A stretch of DNA of 40,688 bases from an uncultured Corynebacterium sp. (GCF_946221105.1 NZ_CAMICL010000018.1:1-40688), one strand, 5' to 3'; counted from the first letter of the stretch, positions 31,220-39,745 are shown. Notes: generated from the sequence alone by a model not told the origin. Numbers and translations: made by a program.

Positions 31220-31837
31220 ATGACGGAACAAGTGAAATTTTGGTTTGACGTATCCTGCCCGTTCGCATGGCAGACCTCCCGCTGGATCAAAGAGGTGGAG
31301 AAGGTCCGCGACATCGAGGTCGAGTGGGTGCCCATGTCGCTCGCAGTGCTTAACGACGGCCGCGACATCCCCGAAGACTACGCAGCCATGATGGAGGCGA
31401 ACTGGGGCCCGGCCCGCGTGTTCGCGAAGGTCAAGGAGGAGCAGCCCGAGAAGGTCGACGAGCTGTACACCACGATGGGCACGATGATCCACGCCGGCGG
31501 CGAGGGCAGCAAGAAGGGCGACGGCGCCTACGACGAGATCATCGCGAAGGCGCTTGCCGACGTCTCGCTGCCAGAGCACTTCGCCGAAGTCGCCAACACA
31601 TCCGACGTGGACGACCTGCTGCGCGGCTTCCACGCCACCGCCATGGACGCCGTCGGCGACGACGTGGGCACCCCGGTGGTCAAGCTCGGCGACAACGCGT
31701 TCTTCGGGCCCGTGATCACCCGCGTGCCGGAAGGCGAAGAGGCCGGCAAGCTGTTCGACCACGCGGTTGGGTTGGCGGAGTTCCCGTACTTCTTCGAACT
31801 CAAGCGCACCCGCACGGAGATGCCCCAGGTACGCTAA
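31220..31837 (+). CDS. DsbA-like thioredoxin-fold oxidoreductase (Rv2466c-like)
   Basis: A 205-residue cytosolic thioredoxin-fold protein with a DsbA helical insertion. Rv2466c-like landmarks are FWFDVSCPF, TSRWIKEVEKVRDIEVEW, AVGDDVGTPVV, FFGPVITRVPEGEEAGKL and the end FFELKRTRTEMPQ. The active site reads CPFA where, as I recall, Rv2466c has CPWC, so only one thiol remains. A mycothiol-dependent monothiol mechanism is plausible. TATCGT (31207-31212) ends 7 nt before the ATG. rpiB follows 5 nt on. Confidence 0.88.
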   Translation: MTEQVKFWFDVSCPFAWQTSRWIKEVEKVRDIEVEWVPMSLAVLNDGRDIPEDYAAMMEANWGPARVFAKVKEEQPEKVDELYTTMGTMIHAGGEGSKKGDGAYDEIIAKALADVSLPEHFAEVANTSDVDDLLRGFHATAMDAVGDDVGTPVVKLGDNAFFGPVITRVPEGEEAGKLFDHAVGLAEFPYFFELKRTRTEMPQVR

Positions 31838-31842
31838 ACGCC

Positions 31843-32310
31843 ATGCGTATTTACCTTGGAGCAGACCACGCCGGATTCGAGCGCAAGAACCAGATCAAGG
31901 CCCACCTTCAGGCCCAGGGCCACGAGGTGACCGACTGCGGCGCCCACGAGTACGACGCCGCCGACGACTACCCGGCGTTTTGCATCGCCGCCGCTGAGGC
32001 CGTGGTGGCTGACCCGGGTTCGCTGGGCATCGTGCTCGGCGGCTCCGGCAACGGCGAGCAGATCGCCGCGAACAAGGTCAAGGGCGCCCGCTGTGCCCTG
32101 GCATGGTCGGAAGAGACCGCGAAGCTCGCCCGCGAGCACAACAACGCGCAGCTCATCGGAATCGGCGGCCGCATGCACACCGAGGAAGAGGCGCTCGCAA
32201 TTGTCGACGCCTTCGTGTCCCAGCCGTGGAGCGAAGAGGAACGCCACCAGCGCCGCATCGACATCCTCGCCGAGTACGAGCGCACCGGCGTCGCGCCCGA
32301 GCTTCCGTAG
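31843..32310 (+). CDS. rpiB: Ribose-5-phosphate isomerase B
   Basis: Interconverts ribose-5-phosphate and ribulose-5-phosphate in the pentose phosphate pathway. The 155-residue protein has YLGADHAGFERKNQIKAHL, GIVLGGSGNGEQIAANKVKG and the histidine-bearing AREHNNAQLIGIGGRM. Actinobacterial RpiB uses an active-site Glu within the GSGNGE loop, present here. TACGCT (31830-31835) ends 7 nt before the ATG and overlaps the preceding gene's stop. It converges on the glycosyltransferase gene with a 6-nt gap. Confidence 0.95.
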   Translation: MRIYLGADHAGFERKNQIKAHLQAQGHEVTDCGAHEYDAADDYPAFCIAAAEAVVADPGSLGIVLGGSGNGEQIAANKVKGARCALAWSEETAKLAREHNNAQLIGIGGRMHTEEEALAIVDAFVSQPWSEEERHQRRIDILAEYERTGVAPELP

Positions 32311-32316
32311 GCCGCG

Positions 32317-33423
32317 TCACCAACCGGCGAAGTAGCGCTCCAGCTGCAGCGGGCCCGCCACGGGGGTCATCCCGATGTCCTCGGGGTGCGCGGTGGCCGG
32401 CTCCATTTCCAGCGCGGCGGCGCGCTTCGTGCGCACCACCGTGCCGTCGGGGCAGAGCACGTACTCCACCGCCAGAAGCGCGGCCATATCCTGCGGCGCC
32501 CAGCCCGCGCCGACGGCGATGCTCACCCGCGCGTCAACCTCCGCGGTGCCCACGCGCGGGTCGTTTGCGAACAGCGCCGGCACCTCCGCGACGCGCACGT
32601 ACGCGCCGACCTTCAGCCACTCCGCGATGACGAAATCGCGCACGCCCTCGCCGTCGAGCTCCGGGACCTCCACCTGCATGTCGAAGGTGTCGAAGATGAC
32701 CCCGTCCGGCCGCGCCAGCGGGTGCGTGACGCGCCGGGCCAACGCCAGCGACTCGGCGTTTTTGACGGCGGTAGCGGCGGCCGGGTCGTCGTAACGCTTG
32801 CCGAAGTCCTCCTCCGCGTGGTGCGCGACGGCCGCCGGCTCGTGCACGAAGCTCGCGCCTGCGTTCCAGGCGCGGAAGCCGAACTCCCAGTCCTCGCCGC
32901 CGTAACCGACGAGCGTGCCGTCGAAGCCGCCGACCTCGTCGAAGAACTCGCGCGAGCACGTCAGCACCGCCGAGATGATGTAGCGCCACGAGCTGTGGTC
33001 GGCGTTGCGGAGGTTGGCGGTGGCGGACCAGGCGTCGATAAGCCATTGCGGCTCTTGGTCTTCGGCGCCGGTGCGGCGCGCGCCGACGATCACCGCCCGC
33101 GCATCCCCCACGACGTGCGGCACGACCGCGGAGAGGTAGCCGGGCTCGGGCACGGTGTCGGCGTCGAGAAACGCTAGCACCTCGCCGCGCGCCGCACCCG
33201 CGCCGAGGTTGCGCGCCGCGGCCGCCCGGAAGCCCTTGTCCTCCTGGCGCACCACGCGCACGCCCTCGATCGCGGGCGGTTCGGCGGAACCGTCGTCGGC
33301 CACGATGATCTCCACTTCGCCCGCGTAGTCCTGCGCGCGCACCGCCGCGACGACCCGCTCGAGCGCTTCCCCGTCGTTGTAGTGCGGGATGACCACACTC
33401 ACATCAGGCCAGCTAAACGCCAT
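32317..33423 (-). CDS. Family 2 glycosyltransferase
   Basis: GT-A-fold transferase of 368 residues. SVVIPHYNDGEALERVVAAV opens the nucleotide-binding domain, IIVADDGS gives the first acidic pair, LAFLDADT (87-89 DAD) is the metal-binding DxD, and GYGGEDWEFGFRAW (175-180) is the galactosyltransferase-type acceptor/base segment. A C-terminal 130-residue domain is unassigned. No membrane helices, so it acts in the cytosol. Last gene of the leftward arm; its start overlaps the upstream gene by 25 nt. Sugar and acceptor are unknown. Its core resembles the C-terminal half of the fusion protein at 37161. Confidence 0.9.
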   Translation of the reverse strand: MAFSWPDVSVVIPHYNDGEALERVVAAVRAQDYAGEVEIIVADDGSAEPPAIEGVRVVRQEDKGFRAAAARNLGAGAARGEVLAFLDADTVPEPGYLSAVVPHVVGDARAVIVGARRTGAEDQEPQWLIDAWSATANLRNADHSSWRYIISAVLTCSREFFDEVGGFDGTLVGYGGEDWEFGFRAWNAGASFVHEPAAVAHHAEEDFGKRYDDPAAATAVKNAESLALARRVTHPLARPDGVIFDTFDMQVEVPELDGEGVRDFVIAEWLKVGAYVRVAEVPALFANDPRVGTAEVDARVSIAVGAGWAPQDMAALLAVEYVLCPDGTVVRTKRAAALEMEPATAHPEDIGMTPVAGPLQLERYFAGW

Positions 33424-34271
33424 GTTTCCTCCCACTGTCGCGCGACCTCGGCCCACCCGTAGCGCGGCGGTTCGAGTTGCTCAGGCACATGCTTATCGAC
33501 GGCCTCCCGCCACCCGCCGTCAGCCACCAGCGTCACGCGCCCGGGCAGCCACGCGTCGATCTCGCGGGCGTAGGCGGAGTCGCGCACCAGCACGGTGCGG
33601 CCCGCGCCGAGCCAGGTCATGAGCGAGCCGGAGGCGGAGAAGTGGCGGTGCGGGCACACCGGTACGGCGATGCGGCCCATTTCGTGGGCGAGTTGGGCGT
33701 CGGAAAGCCAGCCCGTGATCTCGGCGTCGAGGTTTTGGGCCCATTTTTCGTGGCCGTGTGAGACCGCGCCGAGGAAGCGCAGGCGGCGGTCCGGCAGTGC
33801 CTCGATGAGGTCCTCGTGGCCCTTGCCGGGGTAGAGAAAGCCCAGCACGCCGACGCTGCCCGGCTCGGGGTCGAAGGGCGAGTCGATGACGGGGATGGGC
33901 AGGCGGATCACCGTGGGCGCTGGCGCGTCTGCAGAGAAAAAGGAGGCCTCGTGCTCGGAGTTGACCACTGCGACGTCCGCCTTCTCCACCAGCCCGCGGT
34001 AGACCCCGGCGCGGCGGGCGTAGCGCTCGGCGCCTTCCTCGGGCTGGGGTATGTCGTGCAGGCTCACGGACAGCGGGCCGTCGATGCGCGCCAAAAGGCG
34101 CTCGGCCGTGTCGCCGAAAAGGTGGTCGGTGAAGGTGACGTGGACGGGGCCGGCGAGCGGGGTATCGCCGAACGTTTCCTCCCGGATGACCTCGGCGCCC
34201 GTCGCGCGGGCGAGCCCGAGGGCGTACTCGGTCACCCCGTGGCCCGCGGGGCCGACGATGAGATGTTTCAT
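33399..34271 (-). CDS. GT-B-fold glycosyltransferase (GT4-like)
   Basis: A 290-residue protein beginning MKHLIVGPAGHGVTEYALGL. The first half has SVSLHDIPQ and VAVVNSEHEASFF (acceptor-side Rossmann domain). The second has VGVLGFLYPGKGHEDLIEAL, a typical GT4 donor-domain entry, then RHFSASGSLMTWLGAGRTVL. The usual E-x7-E is not clear, so assignment within GT-B is cautious. The 4-nt ATGA overlap with wcbI and 25-nt overlap with the GT2 gene make a tightly coupled three-gene arm. Confidence 0.8.
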   Translation of the reverse strand: MKHLIVGPAGHGVTEYALGLARATGAEVIREETFGDTPLAGPVHVTFTDHLFGDTAERLLARIDGPLSVSLHDIPQPEEGAERYARRAGVYRGLVEKADVAVVNSEHEASFFSADAPAPTVIRLPIPVIDSPFDPEPGSVGVLGFLYPGKGHEDLIEALPDRRLRFLGAVSHGHEKWAQNLDAEITGWLSDAQLAHEMGRIAVPVCPHRHFSASGSLMTWLGAGRTVLVRDSAYAREIDAWLPGRVTLVADGGWREAVDKHVPEQLEPPRYGWAEVARQWEETWRLAGLM

Positions 34272-35095
34272 TGCACCAACCCTAGATTCGCCAGGCGCTC
34301 CGCGTGGCGCTGCAGCCCGTGGGCGACCAGCGCCGGGCGCTGACGGTAGAACTCCAGTTGCGCGGCGCGGATCTCGTCGGCGTCGATGGCCCCGCCGCCG
34401 CGCTCGCGCCACTCCTCGCGGCCTGCAACCGAAACGCCGAGGGCGTCGGCGGCCGCGGCGTCGATAGGCGCATCCAGCCCGCCGAGCATTTCGTAGTCGG
34501 GGGCGACGGGCGCGTCGGAAAGCCCGAGCGCCTCCAGCACGCGCGACGCCATGAACGCCAGCGTGGCGTTGTCGGGGTGGTTGACGGTGTGCCACACGGG
34601 GGTGGTCTCCAGGTAGTCCGAGACCACAACCGCGCCGTGGGCCTGCTCGCGCACCCGCATCTGCTCGACGCACATCGCGGCGGCGCGCCGCAACGCGTCC
34701 GGCGACGGGGCAGCGGCCGGGACATACCCCGCAGCCGCCGCCAAGGTGCGCAGGTCGTGGTACGGCACCACCGGCGGGTTCAGCGACGGATCATCCGGGT
34801 CGCGGATGATGGCCTGGTACGGCATGAGCCCGTCGAAACGCAGCACCGGCACCACCACACGCCGCGCCGACGTTTGCAGCTGCCGGGTGCCCACGGGCAG
34901 GCCGCGGTAGTTGTCGCGGATCGGCTGGGTCACCAGCACGTCGGCGCGGGCCACCAGGTCCAAAAACCACCCCATGTCCGCCGCTTCAAGCTCGTGGACT
35001 GGGGCGATGCGCTCGCCGGTGAAGCGCCCGGTGGACATTAAAAGCTTGCGGGTGGACTCCGCCTGGCAGTTCCCAACGACGACGAGCAACGGCAT
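34268..35095 (-). CDS. WcbI-family polysaccharide biosynthesis protein
   Basis: A 275-residue protein opening LLVVVGNCQAESTRKLL, the hallmark of the WcbI family (putative acetyltransferases in capsule clusters). ADVLVTQPIRDNYRGLPVGT and VVVPVLRFDGLMPYQ are the next conserved blocks, and VWHTVNHPDNATLAFMA is a later conserved segment. A role in acetylating or otherwise decorating a glycan is inferred from family and context. The ATG is 6 nt after TACTGT on this strand, with no ribosome-binding site. First gene of the leftward arm. Confidence 0.82.
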   Translation of the reverse strand: MPLLVVVGNCQAESTRKLLMSTGRFTGERIAPVHELEAADMGWFLDLVARADVLVTQPIRDNYRGLPVGTRQLQTSARRVVVPVLRFDGLMPYQAIIRDPDDPSLNPPVVPYHDLRTLAAAAGYVPAAAPSPDALRRAAAMCVEQMRVREQAHGAVVVSDYLETTPVWHTVNHPDNATLAFMASRVLEALGLSDAPVAPDYEMLGGLDAPIDAAAADALGVSVAGREEWRERGGGAIDADEIRAAQLEFYRQRPALVAHGLQRHAERLANLGLVQ

Positions 35096-35131
35096 GCCAA
35101 CACAGTATGCGAAAACCTTTATATTAGTGGG
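35096..35131. promoter_or_regulatory. Compact bidirectional leaderless promoter
   Basis: Only 36 bp separate divergent start codons. TACTGT (35102-35107, minus) serves wcbI and TATATT (35120-35125, plus) serves the glycosyltransferase; each ends 6 nt before its start codon. Each polymerase footprint would cover the other start, so the two arms may compete for transcription or be co-controlled. Confidence 0.6.
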
Positions 35132-36052
35132 GTGCGCGTTCTGTCTATCCCCTCCGGCCACCCGTACACGCAGGCTATCCGCCCTGCTGGTGTGGAGTTC
35201 TTGCCGGACCCGGACATCGACGGCAACTGGTGGCCGCACCCCGCCTTCGAGGCCGAGTTTTGGCGCGACCCGCCCGCCGTGGACCTGGTGCACATCCACT
35301 TCGGCTTTGAGCACCGCACTCCCGCGCAGATCGCGGAGCTGTGCCGCGCGCTTCCGGTGCCGCTGGTGCTCACCGTCCACGACTTGGACAACCCGCACCT
35401 CGTCGATCAGGCCGAGCACCATGAGCGCTTGCAATTGCTTATCGACGAAGCATCCGCCCTGATCACCCTCACCGACCAAGCCGCCGACATTCTTTCCCGC
35501 GACTTCGGCGCGGGCGACGTGCGCGTGGTGCCGCACCCGCGGATTGTGGAGGAGCCGGTACGCGTGGAGCCGGGGGATCGCGCGGCGGTGTTTTTGAAGT
35601 CGGTGCGTTCTAACGTGGTGTCGGACGCGCAGTTCTACCGCGATATCGCGGCGCAGGTGCCGTTGGATGTGTATGTGCATGGGGGAGCGGAGCTTGCGTC
35701 GATAGGCACTGTGGTGCACGAGCCCATGACTGACGACGAGCTGCACGCCGCCGTCGGCCGCGCCGGGGTGTGCATTTTGCCGTACACGCGCGGGACGCAC
35801 TCGGGGTGGCTGGAGATGTGCCGCGACCTGGGCGTTCCCGTGGCGGTGCCGGACTGCGGCTGCTACGAAGGGCAAGCCGACACCCCGGATGCGGTGGAGG
35901 TGTACCGCACCGGCGACGGGCGCGCAGCCGGTGAGGCTGCGGCGCGGCTGCTTGCCCACGGGCCGGTGCCGTACGCCGGCGACCGCGCGCGGCAGCTGGA
36001 CGAGGTGCGCCGGGCACACGCGGAGATCTACGCGCGGGTGGTGGGTAAGTGA
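35132..36052 (+). CDS. GT-B-fold glycosyltransferase (GT4-like)
   Basis: A 306-residue protein. MRVLSIPSGHPYTQAIRP, VDLVHIHFGFEHRTPAQIAE and PLVLTVHDLDNP are the N-terminal Rossmann motifs; ALITLTDQAADIL is the usual junction. The C-terminal domain has VAVPDCGCYEGQ and WLEMCRDLGVPVA, the region that normally contacts the nucleotide sugar. GTG start 6 nt after TATATT. The next gene's GTG overlaps its stop by 4 nt. Acts in the cytosol; sugar unknown. It resembles the 33399 gene in overall layout. Confidence 0.82.
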   Translation: MRVLSIPSGHPYTQAIRPAGVEFLPDPDIDGNWWPHPAFEAEFWRDPPAVDLVHIHFGFEHRTPAQIAELCRALPVPLVLTVHDLDNPHLVDQAEHHERLQLLIDEASALITLTDQAADILSRDFGAGDVRVVPHPRIVEEPVRVEPGDRAAVFLKSVRSNVVSDAQFYRDIAAQVPLDVYVHGGAELASIGTVVHEPMTDDELHAAVGRAGVCILPYTRGTHSGWLEMCRDLGVPVAVPDCGCYEGQADTPDAVEVYRTGDGRAAGEAAARLLAHGPVPYAGDRARQLDEVRRAHAEIYARVVGK

Positions 36053-37164
36053 CCGTTGCCGCGAAACCCGCGCCGCGCGCCTCGCGCACCGGCAAACTGC
36101 GCATCGCGCTGGTCGGGCCCGCGCGCTACCCGGTGCGCGAGCCGTACGCCGGCGGGCTGGAGGCGTTTTGCCACACCATGGTGGCCGCGCTGCGCGAACT
36201 CGGCCACGACGTGGACTTCTTCGCCGCCGAGGGCTCCGACGGCAACGACAAAACACTCGAGCTGCCCGGGGTGGACTGGGGCTCGCACGCCGCCGAGGCC
36301 ACCGACACCACCTACCCGGAAGGCGGGCGCGAGCGCGAAAACGCCGCGTTTGTGCAATTGCGCCGCCTGCTGGTCGCCCGCGGCTACGACGTGGTGCACA
36401 ACAACAGCCTCAACCCGTACATCTTCCCCTCGGCCGCGTCGCCGGAGCCGCTGCCGATGCTGACCACGCTGCACACCCCGATGGTCGAGGAGATCCAGGC
36501 CGCCATCACAGCGGCCGGCCTGCGCGCCGGGCGTTTCGCCGCCGTCAGCCGCACTACCGCGCGCGACTGGCGCCTGCCCAGTGAGCCGGTGATCATCCCC
36601 AACGGCGTCAACGTGGACCTCTGGCGCCCCGGCAGCGGCGGCGGCACCGCGGTGTGGTTCGGCCGCCTCGTGCCGGAAAAAGGCGCGCATTTGGCTATCG
36701 ACGCCTGCAGCAAAGCCGGCATCCCCCTCGTGCTGGCGGGACGCAACGGCGACCACCACTACTTCCGAGACGAGATCGAGCCGCGCCTCGGGCACGACGC
36801 GCAGTGGATCGGCGAGCTCTCCCACGCCGAGCTGCGGCGCCTCGTCGCCGGATGCGGCGTCGCCGTGGTCAGCCCGCGGTGGGAGGAACCGTTCGGGCTC
36901 GTCGCGTTCGAGGCGATGGCGTGCGGCACCCCCGTTGCGGCGTTTCGTCGCGGCGGCATGGGCGAGCTGCTCCGCGACGCCCCCGCCGCGCTGGCACCTG
37001 CCGACGACGTCGACGCGCTCGCCGCCGCGATCACCCAGGCACGGGGGATTGGGAGGGACGTGGTGCGCCGTTGGGTCGTCGAGAGGCATTCGCTTACCCA
37101 AACCGCGAAGCACTACACCGACATCTTCCGCCAGGTGGCGGCGTTTGGAAAGGTAGGAAAATGA
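36049..37164 (+). CDS. GT4-family glycosyltransferase
   Basis: A 371-residue GT-B enzyme with full GT4 signatures: RIALVGPARYPVREPYAGGLEAF opening (the acceptor loop PYAGGLE), DVVHNNSLNPYIFP, TTLHTPMVEE, FAAVSRTTARDW, VIIPNGVNVDLW, VWFGRLVPEKGAHLAIDA, then PRWEEPFGLVAFEAMACGTP with the E-x7-E motif. GTG start inside the previous stop (GTGA). Similar enzymes often synthesise mannosyl or other surface glycans, but the sugar is not decided by these motifs. Confidence 0.92.
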   Translation: MTVAAKPAPRASRTGKLRIALVGPARYPVREPYAGGLEAFCHTMVAALRELGHDVDFFAAEGSDGNDKTLELPGVDWGSHAAEATDTTYPEGGRERENAAFVQLRRLLVARGYDVVHNNSLNPYIFPSAASPEPLPMLTTLHTPMVEEIQAAITAAGLRAGRFAAVSRTTARDWRLPSEPVIIPNGVNVDLWRPGSGGGTAVWFGRLVPEKGAHLAIDACSKAGIPLVLAGRNGDHHYFRDEIEPRLGHDAQWIGELSHAELRRLVAGCGVAVVSPRWEEPFGLVAFEAMACGTPVAAFRRGGMGELLRDAPAALAPADDVDALAAAITQARGIGRDVVRRWVVERHSLTQTAKHYTDIFRQVAAFGKVGK

Positions 37165-38936
37165 TCGGAATCTACGCCCACCACCACGGCTCCGGACACC
37201 TGCACCGCTGCCGCGCCATCCAGCGCGAACTGCACGCGATGGGCCGCGAGGCGCAGATCCTGTCCACGACGGGCGGGGACGTTGCGCTTCTCGACGACGC
37301 CAGCGACGGCCCACGCGAACTGCGCAGCGGCCGCGCGATGACCGCCGGGGGGACGCTTCACTACGCGCCGTACGGGGCGCCGCAGATCGCGTCGAGGTTC
37401 GCGCAGATCGCCGACTGGGTGGCCGAGAACCAACCGGAGGCGTTCTACGTGGACGTGTCCAACGAGGTCGCCGCGTTCGTGCGACTGATGGGTATCCCGG
37501 TGGTGGTGCACGCGATGCCCGGTTACCGCGGCGACGCCCCGCACCAGCTCGCCTACGCGCAGGCCGACGCGATCGTGGCGGCGTGGCCGGACTGGGTCGA
37601 GGTGCCCGACCACCTGCGCGCGCACGCGGACCGGTTGCACGCTGTCGGCGGGATCTCGCGGCTAACTCCTCGCGAGGGGGTGGAGCGCGATCCGAACCAC
37701 GTGGTGGTGATGGCGGGGCTGGGCGGCTCGACGTGGTCGCCCGCCGACTGGGAAGCGGTGCAGGCAGCCTGCCCCGAGTACCGTTTCACGTTTTTGGGCG
37801 GCGACAACCACGTCGACGACCCGACGGAGCTGCTGCAGTCCGCAGGCATCGCCGTGACCGCCGGCGGGCAGAACTCCGTGGCGGACCTGGCGGCCACCGA
37901 CACCCCGGCGGTGATCCTGCCGCAGCCGCGCCCATTCACCGAGCAAAAAGCGGGCGCCAAAGCACTCGACGGCCTCGCGACGGTACGAAACGCTTTCCCC
38001 GCCCCCGACGAGTGGCCCGAACTGCTGCGCCGCCGCGACACCGACTGGGCCCGCTGGCAGACGGACGGCTCGGCGCGCCGGGCCGCCGAGGTCATCGCCG
38101 GGGTGGCGGACGACCCCGGCCAGCCGGCGACCTGCGTGATCACGCTCGCCGACGCGAACCGGCGCGACCACCTGACCCACCAGGTCAACCTCATGCCGAT
38201 GGGCGTCGACCACGTCACCGTCGCGCTGGATGATGCAGATGTGCTGGCCAAGGCGGTGCCGAAGAGCCACGTCGTTGCAGGCCCGCGCAACCTCGCCGCC
38301 GCCCGCAACCTGGGCGCGAAGGTGGCCATCGAGCGCGGCGCCGAGGTGCTCGTGTTCCTGGACGCGGACTGCCTCGCCTCCGACGCGCTGGTCCCGCGCT
38401 ACGTCGCGGCGCTCACGCGACGCCCCGACGCTGTCGCCGCCGGCCCGGTGACCTATATGAAGCCAGGCGAGCTGCGCGTCACCGACCCCGACCCGCACCC
38501 CGCCCGACCTAACCCGGCCGACGGCGAGCTCGTCGACGCCGACAACTACAACCTGTTCTGGTCCCTATCCTTTGCCCTGACCGCCGAGACGTGGGCCCGC
38601 ATCGAGCGCGACTTCGGCGGCTTCGACCCCACCTTCGAGGGCTACGGCGGCGAAGACACCGACTTCGCCCGCGAACTCCAGCGCCACCGCATTCCGCTGG
38701 TCTGGGTCGGCGGTGCGCATGCCTACCACCAGTGGCACCCGGTGTCCTCGCCGCCGTGGGAGCACATCGAGGACATCGTCGCCAACGCCAACCGATTCCA
38801 CGACAAATGGGGAACCTTCCCCATGGAAGGTTGGTTGGAGGCGTTCGAGGCCGAAGGTGCCGTCGAGAAGCAAGAAGCCCCAAAGGGCTATATCCTGCGG
38901 AACCATGAACTTCACCATCCACGAGGGAAGCACTGA
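37161..38936 (+). CDS. Two-domain glycosyltransferase: GT28/MurG-like N-half fused to GT2-like C-half
   Basis: A 591-residue fusion. Residues 1 to about 315 form a GT-B enzyme: GIYAHHHGSGHLHRCRAIQ opens like MurG/GT28 proteins, and TAGGQNSVADLAATDTPAVI (233-252) is the donor-side motif. From about 323 a separate GT-A domain begins: VAGPRNLAAARNLGAKVAI, VFLDADCL with DAD at 401-403, then GYGGEDTDFARELQRH (GGED 497-500) and AYHQWHP, like galactosyltransferases with a GT7-type C-terminus. The ATGA overlap with the GT4 gene couples it. The fusion suggests two successive sugar additions. The amidohydrolase gene starts inside its 3' end. Confidence 0.88.
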   Translation: MIGIYAHHHGSGHLHRCRAIQRELHAMGREAQILSTTGGDVALLDDASDGPRELRSGRAMTAGGTLHYAPYGAPQIASRFAQIADWVAENQPEAFYVDVSNEVAAFVRLMGIPVVVHAMPGYRGDAPHQLAYAQADAIVAAWPDWVEVPDHLRAHADRLHAVGGISRLTPREGVERDPNHVVVMAGLGGSTWSPADWEAVQAACPEYRFTFLGGDNHVDDPTELLQSAGIAVTAGGQNSVADLAATDTPAVILPQPRPFTEQKAGAKALDGLATVRNAFPAPDEWPELLRRRDTDWARWQTDGSARRAAEVIAGVADDPGQPATCVITLADANRRDHLTHQVNLMPMGVDHVTVALDDADVLAKAVPKSHVVAGPRNLAAARNLGAKVAIERGAEVLVFLDADCLASDALVPRYVAALTRRPDAVAAGPVTYMKPGELRVTDPDPHPARPNPADGELVDADNYNLFWSLSFALTAETWARIERDFGGFDPTFEGYGGEDTDFARELQRHRIPLVWVGGAHAYHQWHPVSSPPWEHIEDIVANANRFHDKWGTFPMEGWLEAFEAEGAVEKQEAPKGYILRNHELHHPRGKH

Positions 38937-39699
38937 CTGCCCGGTGATCGTGCACGTGCCGCACGCGTCGCGCGAGATCCCGGCTGAGGTTGCCGCTGAT
39001 TTCATCGCCACCGACGACCAGATTGCGCGCGAGCTCGACCGCGTCACCGACGACCACACCGACACCCTCGCCGCGGCCGCCGCCGAGCAGTCCGGCTGCG
39101 CGCCGTGGATGATCGTGAACAACCTCTCGCGCCTGGTCGCGGACCCGGGGCGGTTCTCCAACGAACGCGAATCCATGGATTCCACCGGGCGCGGCGCCAT
39201 CTTCCTCAAGCTTGGCGACGGCAACCCGCTGCGGCCTTTGGACATGGACGTCGCAGACCTGAAGGCCGAGTACTACTTCCCGTACGCCGACGCCGTGTCC
39301 AAGCTGGTCTCCGGCCGCATCCAGGACTGCGGCTGCGCCGTGATCGTGGACGTGCACTCCTACAACAACCAGCCCGACGAGTACCGCATCCACCCCGGCA
39401 AACTCCTGCCGGACGTGTGCATCGGCACCCACTCCGTGCACACGCCCGCCGTGCTTGCCGACGAAGCCGCCCGCACCTTCACCGCCGCCGGGTTCTCCGT
39501 CGAACGCAACACCCCGTTCGCCGGGGCGTACGTGCCGGTGGACTACGACAAAAACACCTCCGTTTTGGCCGTGATGTTCGAGGTGCGCAAAGACCTGCTG
39601 GAAAACGACGAGTCACGTGTCCGCGTCGAAGCCGCCCTGGCCGAAGTGATCCGCAAGGCCGTGGAGATTTCGCGCACCGACATGGGCCGCCCGCTGTAG
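38905..39699 (+). CDS. N-formylglutamate amidohydrolase family protein
   Basis: A 264-residue predicted zinc hydrolase. PVIVHVPHASREIP carries the first conserved histidine motif; DRVTDDHTDTLAA and NNLSRLVADPGRF follow; AVIVDVHSYNNQP supplies Asp/His, and YVPVDYDKNTSVLAVMFEVR ends the core. Family members hydrolyse N-formylglutamate in histidine breakdown, but no hut gene is nearby, so the substrate here is uncertain. The ATG lies 32 nt inside the fusion gene; TATCCT (38891-38896) ends 8 nt before it, so it may have its own promoter. A terminator follows. Confidence 0.88.
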   Translation: MNFTIHEGSTDCPVIVHVPHASREIPAEVAADFIATDDQIARELDRVTDDHTDTLAAAAAEQSGCAPWMIVNNLSRLVADPGRFSNERESMDSTGRGAIFLKLGDGNPLRPLDMDVADLKAEYYFPYADAVSKLVSGRIQDCGCAVIVDVHSYNNQPDEYRIHPGKLLPDVCIGTHSVHTPAVLADEAARTFTAAGFSVERNTPFAGAYVPVDYDKNTSVLAVMFEVRKDLLENDESRVRVEAALAEVIRKAVEISRTDMGRPL

Positions 39700-39722
39700 C
39701 CGTTTTTGGGCATGCCGATGGG

Positions 39723-39745
39723 CCCGCCCTTTTGGGGCGGGTTTT
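39723..39745 (+). terminator. Intrinsic terminator ending the rightward glycan arm
   Basis: CCCGCCC / GGGCGGG stem with loop TTTTG, then TTTTC. It ends the plus-strand arm, 14 nt before the convergent HNH gene's stop. Confidence 0.88.

Noticed and set aside
35096..36256. Minus-strand upstream extension of the wcbI frame
   Set aside because: It is antisense to a glycosyltransferase with clear motifs; the NCQA start region matches the WcbI N-terminus and has a -10 hexamer right before it.
38905..39699. Histidine-utilisation operon
   Set aside because: Only the N-formylglutamate amidohydrolase family member is present; no hutH, hutU or hutI neighbours, and it follows glycosyltransferases.
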